Shown here piece after piece: positions 1-13,600 of a DNA stretch of 64,000 nucleotides. The stretch covers positions 10,994,089-11,058,088 of the forward strand of contig NC_080056.1 of NCBI RefSeq assembly GCF_026212465.1. The letters run 5' to 3'. Numbering within the stretch: the first letter of the stretch is position 1; each line of letters opens with the position of its first letter. Below the pieces are notes generated by a model. It did no database searches. It was given only the letters and a program-made list of their open reading frames with translations, and was not told the DNA's origin. Source of the DNA: Amaranthus tricolor (taxonomy: Eukaryota > Streptophyta > Magnoliopsida > Caryophyllales > Amaranthaceae). The translations under genes and the position numbers were made by a program.

Positions 1-118
1 AAGAATTCGTGTTTATATTTAGGTGGTATTCCTACTATTTTTTAATTTTTATGCACACATGTTCTTTCACTTTTAATATTATTTACACAAATTATTGCGT
101 GGTTTGTACAACTTTTAC

Positions 119-410
119 TGCTCGTTTAATAGTCGGTATTAAATGGTTGGAATGGTAATGTAAAATTAGTATAATTTTGGTAGTTAAATATTTTTTCAAG
201 TTTGATGGCCATACTTATCCCACTTTAATCATCTCATTTTCTTCACAAAATCTGATAATCCATTCCATTACATTACTATTTGGAGTGGTGGTAATAAGTG
301 GTAATGAAAATTTGTGAACAAAAAACGTTTTTATGATTAATATTTCATCACCGTGAGAATAATTTGTGATATTTTATAAAAATTTACACTACAACTCTTT
401 TTTATTATCA
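119..410. mobile_element. Old copy of a Tourist-like MITE
   Basis: This stretch aligns by eye, with many changes, to the better-preserved MITE at 56627-56940 and lies in the same orientation. Shared blocks include the central AATCATCTCATTTT, the later GTGGTAATGAAAATTTGT and the following ACAAAAAA. Its ends are degraded (CTCGTTTAATA where the other copy has CCCGTTTGATA) and no target duplication is visible. It is a non-coding dispersed repeat; the boundaries are approximate. Confidence 0.5.
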
Positions 411-1119
411 CCGAGCTTAAAGATTTGTGTTAATTGTTAATTGCTGTCTCTTAAAAGACATAGATACCATCTCTCTTTTTGGAAAAGTACTAATCATTTT
501 ATTTCTTGTTAATATATTTATAATTTTAGTTGCAAAAGCAATCTACAAAGACTTAAAAGAAAAGGCAAATCAAATCATCTATTTAGCTTTTTAGCATTTT
601 CAATTGAGGGTTTGTTACGACACAAATTCAATATTTCCAATCAGACTTGAAGAAATCTATTATTCACCGTTAAGTTGGTAGTTTTTGCAATGAAAACACC
701 GAGAATTAACATAAAAAGCAAGTAGATAGGATTTTTAGGAGTTAAAAGGAAAAATAGTTATTTAACCTGATTCGTTAATTTTCTCGTGAATTATAAATTA
801 AAGAAAGCAAATTATGTTCAATTTAGACTATTTTTAAGACAATTTGAGCAAATCAACAAATTAAAAAAAGTAAATTAACTAATAAATTATAATACACTAT
901 TAAAAAGCGGTAAAGTGAACAATAAACACTAAAATGTGCACCATTTTTGTCAAAAAGTTGGTAAGATGATCTATTGTTGAAACTCCTTAGTTTGTGCTTA
1001 TAGTTGTTTCCAATAGTTGAAATGAGTATTATGGTGGACAATGTACATGTAAAAGTTTGACAATTTTCACCAAGCAATCATAAAAATCATAGATGGGTTC
1101 AGTTTATTTTTCTAATTGA

Positions 1120-1430
1120 TTAATTAAGATTTTAAGTGATTTTTTAGAGTTATAAGTAATCACTTTAAGACTATAAAAAGTGATCATTTTAAAATTATAA
1201 TTGGTCACTTTAAAGTTATAATTAGTCACTTTAAGATTGTACTAATTAATTACTTTAAAATCGTAAATGATCACTTTATGTTTATAAGTGATCACTTTAA
1301 TTCTATAAAAAAAACAATCAATTTAAAACGATAAGTAATCAGTTTAAGGTTATAGTTGGTTACATTATGATTGTAAGTGGTCCCTTTGAGGTTATAATTG
1401 ATTAATTTAAGATTGTAAGTGTATAATGGG
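1120..1430. repeat. Degenerate tandem array, period about 26-28 bp
   Basis: About ten imperfect units of the type 'GTCACTTTAAGATTATAATT' follow one another, differing by substitutions and short indels. Each unit carries a TCACTTTAA-like core. There is no coding potential. The array is old and diverged, so it is not a recent satellite expansion. Confidence 0.6.
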
Positions 1431-4199
1431 ACCTTAGACAAGCCAAATAGAGATGATATCACCGTTAGACCATTCCATTTAAGAATTCTGAAAAAACCAA
1501 TTTTTTTTTATGAAACCTATTTTTCAATGAAAAACACAAAGTATAATTAGATTATTAATTTTTTTTGGTTTGATGGAGAACTCTTATGAAAAATGAATTT
1601 GTTGGGGATGAAGTAATGAACCCAATCCAACTTTGGAGGACAATGTTGGTAAGGAATTTTCTTTACTAAATTATTGTCATATCAAAAATAAAATATAAAG
1701 AATATATTTTCGGAAAAACTCCCACACAACCAATAATTAGACCCATCAAAATGGTCCGCCGGATAGGTTTTGAGTCAGATCAATTTAAGGTCAATACATG
1801 TCTGATTTGGAATAAGTTTGGGTCAACTCAAATATAATTAGTTTGTTTGACATAAAATTAAAAATAATGACGTGGAACTGAAAATGAGTCATAATGGTCG
1901 AGTTCGTATTTCGTTCAGTTTGACCCAGCTCTTTCGGCTCTGGTCATTTTCGATCATGGATCAAAATTTCCTAGTTATAACCCATTTATTTTCAATTGGA
2001 TTATTGGTTAATTTCAAATCGGATCAAAATTTGACTAGTCTATCCATAACCCACAAGGTCAATAGGTGTTGCATAGTTTTAAGGCAGTGTTTCAACAAAA
2101 AAAAATTTATAGAAGAGTGCTTGTCTGAACTCTGAAAATTTAAAAGATAGTATCTGACTAATTAAAACCTTAAAACGTATGATAGAGCATGTTTTTCACT
2201 ACACCTAGTCGTTAAGATTTGACTTTTGGTTCATAGTCATAGAATGTGATTACTAATTTGGTTGTCACAAGCCTATTATACATTTACTTATCTTAAAACA
2301 TATAAAAGATGCGTCTTTTCCGTTACACCTAGTTCTTAAAGTAAGCGCGTTGTTGTGTAAGTGATACTCTCACCGCCCCACAAGAATTGACTTTTAATTC
2401 ATAATTATAGATGTGACTAGGTTTTACTTATTTGGTTGTCACAAGCCTATTTCTCACTAGTAAATAATCAAAAAAGTCATCTATCCAAAAGGAGGTAGCT
2501 GGTTAACAATGGGATTTTATAACTTAAAAAGAGAAATGCTGCCCTTTCCTATCAAAATCATAGTTGTAAGTGGTGGGGGTAAGTTTGGAATCTTAAATGA
2601 AAAATCATTGATTGAGAGTTTGTAATAATGTAAAAAAGTGTGGTCACTAGCATAATTTAAGATATTGCTAGTTTCTCATTTTGTTATAAAGCTACTAGGA
2701 CCTTCTATGATAAGAACCCATAAGCAATTGGACTAGCATGCTTGTTTTGGTTGGTTTGGTTTTGAATTACATCGAGATATTTGCAAAGATGTTTTAGAAA
2801 TGTCTCCTTCACTCTACTTGAGTCATCTTAAGCCATTTAAATGTAAGTTGTTTTTCTATTTATCTGTCTTTTTCATCAAGTTTGCTTTTGCAAATTACAA
2901 AGTATATACAAGTACAAATGTTATGGTTAAAAATTGGAAATAATTAGATAAATAGGTATCTTTGGATGGATGTGGTGATAAAACAATAATTGATCGGAAA
3001 ATCATTGAAAACCTGAAACTAAACACCAATCACCCCGGGGGCGGTGCCTCCGATGTCCAAGTTAGTACCCACATATAAGCTACTATGATATAATGTAGTA
3101 TTTTTAGACAGATAAAGTGTTTTACTTTTCTTGATGTAAATATCATCCATCTAACTTACCTCCTAAGAGGTATATATAAAGAGGCTCTTTAGTGGACTTA
3201 TTTAGTCTGTGGGCTTTAACCCATAATAAAAATGGACTTATATTTTATTCACAAACCACAAAAATTATATATATCTCAAAGATAAACTTCTTTCACTTCA
3301 AGTTATGAACAACATTGTGTTAGGCCATAGATTCAAATTAAACTTGAATAATGCAGATATGACAAATAAATCTCCAAGATGTGTGCTAAAAAGAAAACGA
3401 CCTCATATGCTCATTGATTGATTTAAGGTTAGTCTTGAACTTTGATCGAGTGGGTGGTAATGGTGCGTAAAAATTACGATTTAGTCAAGTTTGATATGCA
3501 GTTTAAACCAAACTTTATTCAATTTTAATTACGATTAATACCATACTAATTAATTAATTATATACTAATTTCATACTAATACAACTAATAATATACTCTA
3601 AATAATATACTATTTCAGTTTTAAAACTACGATTTAGTCAAATTTTTATATGCCGTTTTGATTAAGTACAACTAATTTCATATTAATACAACTAATAATA
3701 TACTAATACTATTAATACCATACTGTTACTATACCAATATGACTAATACCAAATAAAACTCAAAAACATTCTCTAAATATCAAACAAAACTTTGAAATGT
3801 CTATAGATAAATAAAAATATTTCCAAAATTTTGGTATAATAATCTCACCTCACAAACACAAACCTACCACTATTAAGAGATTTGTGGAAAATCTCATTGG
3901 ATGGTGAACAAAAAAAAATTACCCCTATTAAGGGTGCTCTTATAATACCAATTATTTGCTCTAGTGGTTACTAATTAAAAAAATTAAATGACTAGTAAAA
4001 AGTTTGCTACTGAAAATGACTTATGTGACTGTCACTTTTAGTAACAAACTCAAATAAATATACAAGTAATGAATAATTATTTGTTATTTGAATAATATAT
4101 CTTTTATATTAGTTTCTGGATATATTCCAAAACTTGTATCAATATCAAATCACAAGTAAAAGTGTGAATGACAAACTTCAAAATGGATATATTCCAGAA
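1431..4199. other. Intergenic spacer without recognisable gene
   Basis: AT-rich non-coding DNA. At about 3530-3740 there is a loose reiteration of 'ATACTAATACAACTAATA'-like words. A few homopolymer runs and one GC-rich patch near 3035 (CCCCGGGGGCGG) occur. No RNA gene, intact element end or conserved reading frame was seen. Confidence 0.4.
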
Positions 4200-4624
4200 T
4201 GAACTGTACAGACATAACACACACCAGCCTTCCAAAAGTTACAAGCCCCAAAATAAATCAGATACCAAATGTAGCTTCATACTTACAAAATACACCACAA
4301 ACCCACCAGCGTTATGGTCACGATTGGTGACCTAAATGCATACTCCTACTACCAAACATGACTTTCCAACATCCAAAGCCAATCCTAATCTTTACAGAAA
4401 GAATTTTTTAAAAAAATGTCGAATAAAAAAACAGAGGAACAAAACAGTACAACTGCCAAGCTGCTACTCTCCAAAACAAAGCAGCCACGTAACATAACTC
4501 AAAAAGAAATGCCCTTACCAGCTAACCAGGGCTTCAGGGAATAGTTGGTTTTCATGAATATGTTCCTGAACACGTCATGAAGCGAAATCATTAAAGAAAC
4601 AAGAAGGGAACGGTGCACACAACT
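4200..4624 (-). other. Probable 3' UTR of the titin-like gene
   Basis: This stretch lies directly downstream (minus strand) of the stop codon at 4625-4627 and is less AT-rich than the spacer beyond. It has no frame of its own. It is taken as 3' UTR on position and composition only; the polyadenylation site was not identified. Confidence 0.35.
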
Positions 4625-7600
4625 TTAATCTTTCTCTGTACCACTTGAACTCGAGCTAGAAGAGCTTGAGCTGAATTCCAAGTGAGACTCGTGGGATGTT
4701 TCCTCGACTTGAGAAGTAGTACTGTTGCTATTTCTTTGATCAACTTCGTTGTTGCTTGTTTGAGCCACAGTAGTAGATGGGTCATTGTGAATCTCACTTT
4801 CTGCATGAGGCACAACGACTTCTTCCTGTAGCTGATTAGAACCTAATCCATGATCTGGTATCTGTAAATTCATCTCTAGTTGATCTTCAAACTCAATAGA
4901 AGACAAACAACTTGTTTGTGGAACAAGAGATTCTTGAATCTCCTTGGAATATCCATCCTTTAGAAAAGATTCAAAATCCACCGACACGGAGTAAAACCTC
5001 TCTAATCGACCTTCTGACTCAACCGGAGGTGTTCTTTCATAAACATCGGACAAGTCAGGTAATTTTCCAATTACCGGTCCAGATTCCCCAGGACTAAAGG
5101 TCGTGATTTTATCTGCATACTCGGGTGAATATTGTATCTTTTCAATATCTGCATCCTTTTGCAATGGATAAGAATCCATTGGAGAGGTTCTTTCTATATG
5201 ATCTCCAGAGTCAACCGCAAGAGAACTACTTTCATCTACAATATGCCATTCTCTTAACTCTTCAACAAGTGAGTCTTCCTGCAAACGCTCGGATTCCAAA
5301 GATCCAGCCACTATTTTTTCCTCTTCAAGCTCAGGAGAAGATGCAACACTAGCTCTGACGATAGGAGAATATCGAATCTTTTCGCTCTTTCCATCCAATA
5401 GCTCTGGCTCAGATTCCAAACATCCAGCTATTTCCTTTTCTTCAGATTCCAAAGATCCAGCTTGTAAAGTATTTGGATCTTGAATTTTTTCACTCTCATC
5501 ATGCATTATCAATGGCTCAGATTTTGAAGATCCAACCACGTTCTCCTCAACGTCAAGCGAAGATGCAATACTTGCTTCAACCATTTCACTCTCTTCATCC
5601 ACTTTCAATGAATCGGATTCCAACAACTGAACTTTTTCCTTTTCAACACTTGCTTCAGGAACAGGAGATTTCTGTACCCCAGGAACATTAATATCCTGCT
5701 CAAGCCGCTCTGATGACTCAATTAGTTCTCTTTGTTGATCTTCAGACTCTGACTCCAATTCTTGTGTTGCTTCATTTTCAACCAATGGAGATGAATCAGA
5801 AGCATTTCTTTCAGTTTCATATTCAGATTTAACAGCATGTTCAATACTAGCAGCATGAGCAGGAACTTCAAGCATCTCTTCACCATACTCGGACTCAAGA
5901 GGAAGTGGAGTTTCTGCATCAAGTTTCAAGGATTCCTGTGTACCTTTAATGTCTCTATCTACACGAGATGAATCAAAGTCGATACAACCGACACTTTCAG
6001 TTTCGTCTCTAGGTGTATGAGCTAAAGTGCATTCTTCAACTAGAGGCGATTCATCCAATTCTTTCTTCTCTTCATCTATTAATGGCAAAATTTTCACATT
6101 ATCTATTCCAGTTTCAGGTACAGTATTTAGAGCTTCGACGACATCAGAAGTATCATCTTCTTCAGCTGCGTTCTCACCGGACTGTTCAATGATCACAGTG
6201 CCCATGACCTTCATTTCAGAATCAATCTCTCTCCTGTTCAAGTCAAGATTATGTCCTTCCAACAAATCACGGACAGGTTGTATTCTTTCCGGTTCTGTAT
6301 CTTCTTCCATCATTGACTCTCTTTCCGGAATATGAACTTCTACTTCCTTTCCTGTGGAATCAACATGAAAAGATTCAGAAACATCAGAAGTATCATCTTC
6401 TTCAGCCGATTTCTCAACATCTTCACCGTTGATCATGGAGTCCAGGACCAGCATTTCAGCGTCAATCTCTCTCCTGATAAGATTACTTCCCTCCGATATA
6501 TCAAGCTCAGGTTGTAATTCTTCCGGTTTATGTTCAGAGACACACCTCTCCTGTTCAGTACCTTCTTTTGACATTGACTCAAATTCCGGAATGGGAACTT
6601 CTACTTTCTTTCCTATGGATTCAGCATGAAAACATTCAATGACATCAGAAGTATCATCTTCGACAACTTTCTCAACAAGATTCTGTCCTTCCAATAAATC
6701 ATGGTCAGTTTGAATCATTTCCGGTTCTGTATCTTCAAAGTCATGCTTCTCTTGTTCTGTATCTTCTTCTAACATTGACTCTGTTTCCGGAATAGGAACT
6801 TCTACATCCTTTCTTGTAGATTCAGCATTAAAAGATTTAACACCAGAACTATCGTCTTCTTCTGCAATGTTTTCGACATCTTCACCAGACTGTTCAATGA
6901 ACATGGTGTCATGGACTTGCATTCCAGAACCAATCTCTCTCGTGTCAGAATAAAGATTTTGTTCTTTCAAAAACGCGAGATCAGGATGCTTTTTATCTTG
7001 TTCTGTATCTTCAGAGGCACAGCTCTTTTGTTCTATATCCTGTACTGTGGATTTAATGACATCAGAAGTATCATCTTCAGCAACTCGCTCAACATCTTCA
7101 CCTGACTGTTCAAAAATCATAGCATCCCAAACTGGCATTCCAGTATGAATGCTTCTCATGCTGGAATCAAGATCAGGTTGTATTTTATCGGGTTCTGTAT
7201 CTTCTTCAGACATCAACTCTCTTTCTGGAATAGGATTTGCTACTTCATTTCCTGATGATTCCGCAAGAAAAGATTTAGAAGCCGCTGAGTTTCGAAGTTC
7301 TTCGCTCACTCTCTTGAAAGCAGCATCAATATATGAAACAGACTGAGCTTCCGAGACTAGAAAGTCAGTACTGACATCTCCGGCCAAAGAATCTATGCTT
7401 GACTCACCAGTCTCCGACACAATAGTTTCAGTGTGAGACTTATTATTTGAATAGACTTGATCTATAACTTCAACAGGAGTATCACTGTCCTCCGAGGTTG
7501 GTACCATGATTGGCGCACCGAAGTCACCAACTGCATCAAGCTCAGAAAGCAATGTTTCGTCCATCTCCTCGACATCACCGGTCTTATCATGTATAACGAG

Positions 7601-10600
7601 CTCATCAGCTATTAATCCTCTGAAATCTTCTGAAATATTGGTGTTTTCCTCAGGTGTGCATGCATGGATGGTTTCAGATAATTCTTGAGCATGATTCTCA
7701 ATAGTCATCTCCAGTATTGGTATTGTAACCAATTCATCAGGCTGGGAGGAAGATACAGAGGTTTGAAATGAATCCGACGTGTTATCATGTTGAGGGATTT
7801 GAACTTGGAGAACATTTACAGATTCATCAACTTTGTTTAATTCATTTAACTTTTCAAGCTCCCTTTGGACAATGGATGGTTCCTGTGTAGATCATCTAGC
7901 AATATCAATATCATATAATATTACTACATACTACAATGAGATCTTTTAGTAAGAAAATTTATCAACAAGACTTTTGCGATACAAAAAACAAGTACTATTT
8001 AAAATTTAAAATAGGAAAATTTGTCGGAAACTACTATTAAAAAGGGATTTGTAAAAACAATTACAAAATGAAAATTAAACTGATACTACTTACAAAGACA
8101 CTTTCATTATGTTGGCATTACCAAATAAAGGTTTAAGTTGAAGAAAAAGTCAATTGGGGTCACACTTTCGGTTTCCCTCCCAAACTCTTCAATGTCCACT
8201 TTGATGCACTTTGGGGATATGAATATTGTGGAAAAAAAAATAGAAGGTTATATATAGCTTCAACGTTCTTCATTGGTTTTAAAGGAGTGAAATTGGAGAC
8301 GAGGAAATTCACTGGAGTCGAGAAGGATGCCAAAAAGTGGGCCTTACTTCACAAGGATTTTGACAAATCGGACTAAAAGGAATGGGTTTCCTATCCCCTA
8401 TGTGGCAGAGTAGCCATTCCTTGAAAATTTTGGTTAGTACTAACATAACAAAAGTACCTTTGTCGGTAATTTAATTAAGGAAAATTGTTTTGAATATTCT
8501 AACATTTCACTGATTTCACTATAGACCCCAACTTTTGATTCGCCATGAATAATCCCAACTTAAGGGTGTATTTACTCACAGTGCACAAAGGTTACTTACA
8601 ACCTGTAAAAGGTCACTTTAAAAAAACAACAAAAATTAAAATAAATATAAAAAAAAGAATACTGAACGTTTATCCGACAACAGCCACACACCTAGACTCG
8701 ACAACCATTTTAATATTTATTGTGATCCTACATCTTGTCTTTGGTTTAGTTAGCTGTTCTAGGTGCGTCTATGCTCAAACTTCATTTCAAACTCTTTAGA
8801 AAGCCTCTCGTTCTCATTTCTCACTGGATGTGAAAACTAACCTAGAAGTAGACGCCAAGGTCTACACCATTGCCAACAGTAATCTTCCAATGAAAAGAAA
8901 GGTAACAAAAATCTAAAATTGAAACATCTTGAAAGAGAAATCTAGTAGTGGCGCGGAGGGTGGAGGCTAGGCTAGGGCAGTGGAAATGGATCAGTTTTTG
9001 TAAGAAAACAAATTCTTTCTTTTTAATTTTATAATAAACCTATTTTAAGTATTTTAAAGTAAGTTCCTAACATCAAAAGTTGTATTGTAGTGCAAAAGTA
9101 AGGTCGCATTGCATCGTTTCGATCATATTGTAAAGGTTTTCAAATTTAATAAACCGATATTAAACGTATCGAAGTGAAAAAATTTGTGTTTTAGGTTTCA
9201 AACGATATTTCATGGTATAGGCTGATATTTGGCGGTACTGCAACTACATCATCTCTGTCACCGCAGCACCATGTTCGTTACCGCAATTGTGGTCATTTTT
9301 GTATTTTTGTGGTATGAGTTGTATTATTACAAGAAAATCAACCTAAGGTTGGATTATTCAGAGTATTTTCCTTTCATTAATAGAATAAGTCCCCTTTTAT
9401 CAGGTAGTTTGCCAAATTTTTCCTTTAAAAAAAGATTGAGATTTGCATATTCACTATAAATTGGAATATTTTATCGCAAATTTAAAAATATAGAATAGTT
9501 AGAATGACAGTGTGTCTTAGGAAGAGGAGGGTATAACCATCATATAAATGATGTAGTCTTCATGTGATTTCAATAAGAGATTGATTTAACAAAGGGGCTG
9601 ATAACAAGTTATAAGAGGTTAATTTCAGTCATCTCACACTTTCAACGTAATTTAAAATCTGAAACTTCTGGCATGCTCAATTATACAACTAGCATAATTT
9701 TATAAAGCTCAAGTCATATACTAGGGGGAATTCAGAGATTGCCAAAATGTTTATACTAACTTCAACTAAATGAATAAAACTTCCAAGAGTAACAAGATGC
9801 ATATGTCAAATAATGCCAAAAGGTGTGTGAGTCCACACTAGACACATTGCACAAAAGTGGCAAAGTGCAACAAATTGAAGATCGGACAAAAAAGCTCTTT
9901 GGTATAACAATATATTATGGACTAATTAGTTGTTTGGATAATTCTTGATGTATCTGATGTGGCATTTAGGTTAAGGTGTCTTACTGAATGGTACACTTGT
10001 ATAGTAGGCATTCTACTTTGAGATTTTAATCAAGAAATACAATTTTCCTACTATTTCCTCTCTTCACATTTTGTTTCTGTTCTCTTAAAATATTCATATG
10101 TCTTCTCTTCTCCTTTTTCTCTCTATCAATATGTCATCGTTGTCCTCTAAAGTTTCTAATCTTAACATTGCTATAAGAGCAACTTTCTTATGAGGTCATT
10201 TAACACCTCTTTCATCAAAGTCTTCCATATCCTCTCATCAAACTCTTCCTCTTATAGCCTACCTTAAATGGATTCTTGGAAGAAAAATTTAGACAAAAAT
10301 TATTAAAATTTTAAAGAATAAGGAGGCAAAAAATCAACAAAGATAGGTATCGATTGAAAATGGCCAAAATGTAGAAACCTTTATTTGATGGGTCATATCA
10401 TAGGAATTGATTAGAACAATGTGTTAAATACTTCTCTCAATATGGTATTTCAATTTATGAGCAAGTTGAATCAATTTGTTCTTATATGATAAATAAAGTA
10501 AAATATCTGGTTGTTAATTATAGTCTTTGGGATGCTAAATCATTACAGTTGTGGAACAATTATGTGGTATCAACACATCATTAGGGTTGTGCTTTAATTT

Positions 10601-13600
10601 CAACGAATGACTTGCAATTTGATTGTTGAAAAAATAATTATTTGTAGAAATTTATGAAAGAGAATATGATAAAGCAACATAATAGTGTTGTTGGAAATAG
10701 AATGCTAAAGGTAAATTTTGTTGCGTCTAATGATAATTTTCTTCATGTTACAAAGCAAATGGTGAAAATTTCTTGATGGAAAAAGTGAAGCTCAAAACAA
10801 GCTTTGTATTGTGGAGAGTCAAAAGTTTTCTGAGCTAGAACTATTTAATACTCATTTGTCCTCTTTGATTTGCATCAAAGAGAAAAAGAGTAATTTTTAA
10901 GAAAGTAGTAATAAATGAAGAGAGAGAGAATGAATTTGTGTGGATGAAATTAAAAGAGAAGTAAATTGTATAGATGAGACTAAAAGAAAATGGTGGACCA
11001 TTGTCTAAAAATAGAAATGATGCAAATTAAGTGGGACAGACCAAAATGAAAAATGATGCAAATTTTATGTGACGGAGGGAGAATTTAATTTGAATTGGAA
11101 AAAAGATTGAAGATTTAAATAAAAGACGAAATTACATGATAACTTTCTTGAAAATTATTGTAAAACTATTAAAGTGAGTGGTACTTCGAAGAAGGATTTT
11201 AAGAACCAATCTTAATTATAGTAATTTGCTGCAAACAGGTAAAATGTTAGGCATTGACTTTTGATTGGTGAAAAAGATTAAAGAATCACGATTTTTGATC
11301 GAGATGACAAATACGACGAATTAGCTGAAAACAGAGTTTATGAGCTTGTGCTGCTGACAGTTCAGGATGTTGGGCTGATGAGCTTAAGTAAGTTGGCAGA
11401 AAGTAATTGGTGGTGTTGCTGACCTTAAACAAATCTACAGAGATAAATTAGTTGGCAAGTCAAGTCAACAGATGGTTAATTATGTGGGAATCATTTACAG
11501 TATTTATGCTCAAAGTATATTACTACCTCTATATAGGAGTGTGTAGAGGAGGGAACTAAAGTATATTGGATCTCATCACTTCAGTTTTTAGGATGTGTTA
11601 CTAAACTTCTAATTTAACCTAAAGTGTAACAGGATGGTTTTTGGATGAGCTATTCATGAAGCAAGATTGATGAATGGAATGACATAAGTGTTTGGTTTGC
11701 GCAATCTCAAATATATAATACTATTTGAGCCGAGAGCATGGACTGATAATCATACATTGATTAGAAGTCAGAGATTACTAGCAGAATCATAAGTGATCGG
11801 CTTGATGATAGAGTTGTTTCCTGGACTCTAACTCAGGCGGCAAATGAGGTTCACAAGGTTCACGAGATACGAAAATTTACACTTCGAGACAGAAAAGAAA
11901 GTGTTTGATTTCTTAAGATTTCCCTGATTGAACCTTATTTTAAGAGAAGTCTTTGACCCTCTTGTGTCTTAGTCTAGATGTGGGGTCAAGTATATTTGAA
12001 GGAGCAAGATTTTCTATGGTCTAATTAGGTAGGATAATTGTTGATGTAGAATAGGTTGTTAGTAATGATCCGATGTGGCAAATAGGATGCGGTGTATTAG
12101 TAAATAGTACAATTATATAAAAAGGTAGTGTACTTTATGAAATTAATTTACGTAAGCGATCTTCCGACCTGCTTTGTGGACATCGCTATGTGAATTTTTA
12201 ACTTCAAAAAAATCATTTTATCATAGTAACTTAAGCTTTCTAGAAATATTCAAATTAAAGCTTATAATAGGCCTTTTTAAAACCTAAATACATTTGTGAA
12301 AAGGACAATAAGGACCAATATGTTAGGATAACAACTTATAATGAGTGTCACTCCATGATTATACAATCACACATCACCTAATGGGACTTCACGGTTCGGT
12401 AAGCTCAAAATCTATTATAAAGCAATCATTATGTGATGTAACGCGTCATTTTTATTCCACAAACTATGGTTAAGATTATGATATAAAACTCAGACAATGT
12501 CAACAAGAACAATCAAAAGCCAGCATATTTTACCTGCTCTGAAGAGTCAGCACTGTTTTCATCAATGTTGTAATCATGTGAAAGAAAAAGATTTTCATCC
12601 AGTGTATTCGAGATTTCTTTTTCGTCTTCATGACTCTGCAAACTGGATACCTTAGACTGCTGATTTACTTCCATCTCCGCACCAAACTCTTCCTTTAGTG
12701 CACCTGTTGAATATGACGCCAGAGACTTGCCAGGTAAAGCATTTTCTGATGAGACATCAACTTCATTTCTCTCTTGAATTAAAACAGATTCTTCCAAAAA
12801 CTCGAGTCCACCAGATGAAATAGTATCATCTGAACTGCTATCATCAACTTCACCAAGAGAAACCTTGTCGTTCGATATCGATAAATTATCCTCAAACCTT
12901 CTCTCTGGTAAATCTTTACTTAGATAACCCGCATCTTTGTCCACAATTGATGCTAGTGAATTATCAGGGAGTTGATTGAGCTTTGAGAACTCAGTGCTAT
13001 CAAGCCCACTACCTTCCCTAAAATCATTCAATCGTGAACCATTCCCATCTCCATCTTGCTCTTTGTGCTGATAAATAGTCTCAGCATCTTTATTGTGAAC
13101 AGAAGTTTCTTCAGCCACAAATAAATACCTTGTTAAATGGTAGATATCAATACCTGATGTCTCTCTCTGGATATCAGAAGAAGACGAGGATAAAGATTGG
13201 AAGTTCTTGAGAGGGCTGAGATCATAGATAGGTTCCATTGGATAATTGGGCGCCGCCACAGTCGCACTGTGGTCTAATGCCTCTAGTGATTGCCCAGTCG
13301 TTACATCAGATACCGACAGCTCCAGAGAATACTTCACAGGAACCTCAACATTTAATCCATCGTTGATTTGGCTTTGCTCCCCGTTCACCGAGCAGCTACT
13401 GACATCTTCAACTTCAAGTAATTTTGGTGTCAATTGGATGTTAGTGCCATCTTCATTTTGACATATAGCTCCACCCAACTCAACTTCAGGCAGACTCTGA
13501 ATAGAATCTGTCTTATTCTTATCGTTGTCTGACAATGAATCCAAATCATCACAAGATTGGCTTCCATGCTCTACAAGAAGAGAAGCTTGATCAATCTCCG

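Larger units (their letters stand above)
7883..12533 (-). other. 4.65-kb intron of the titin-like gene
   Basis: Donor CAG|GTAAAATA at 12533 and acceptor CTACACAG|GAA at 7883 (minus strand) give a phase-0 junction that joins two frames of over 1,000 codons each. The intron is AT-rich. It holds a decayed LTR element (about 9918-12150) and a MITE (about 10851-11081); the remainder shows no gene. Confidence 0.8.

Noticed and set aside
1120..1430. CRISPR-like array
   Set aside because: Units are contiguous and degenerate without unique spacers, and this is a plant nuclear sequence.
4912..7688. Several plus-strand frames of 60-100 codons opposite the titin-like exon
   Set aside because: They are shadows of the acidic repeat-rich coding strand and show no domains or promoters.
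4625..7732. A separate 1,035-residue gene starting at 7732
   Set aside because: The codon at 7732 is TTG, the frame is open upstream to a good acceptor at 7883, and phase and length fit an exon of the gene whose first exon ends at 12534.
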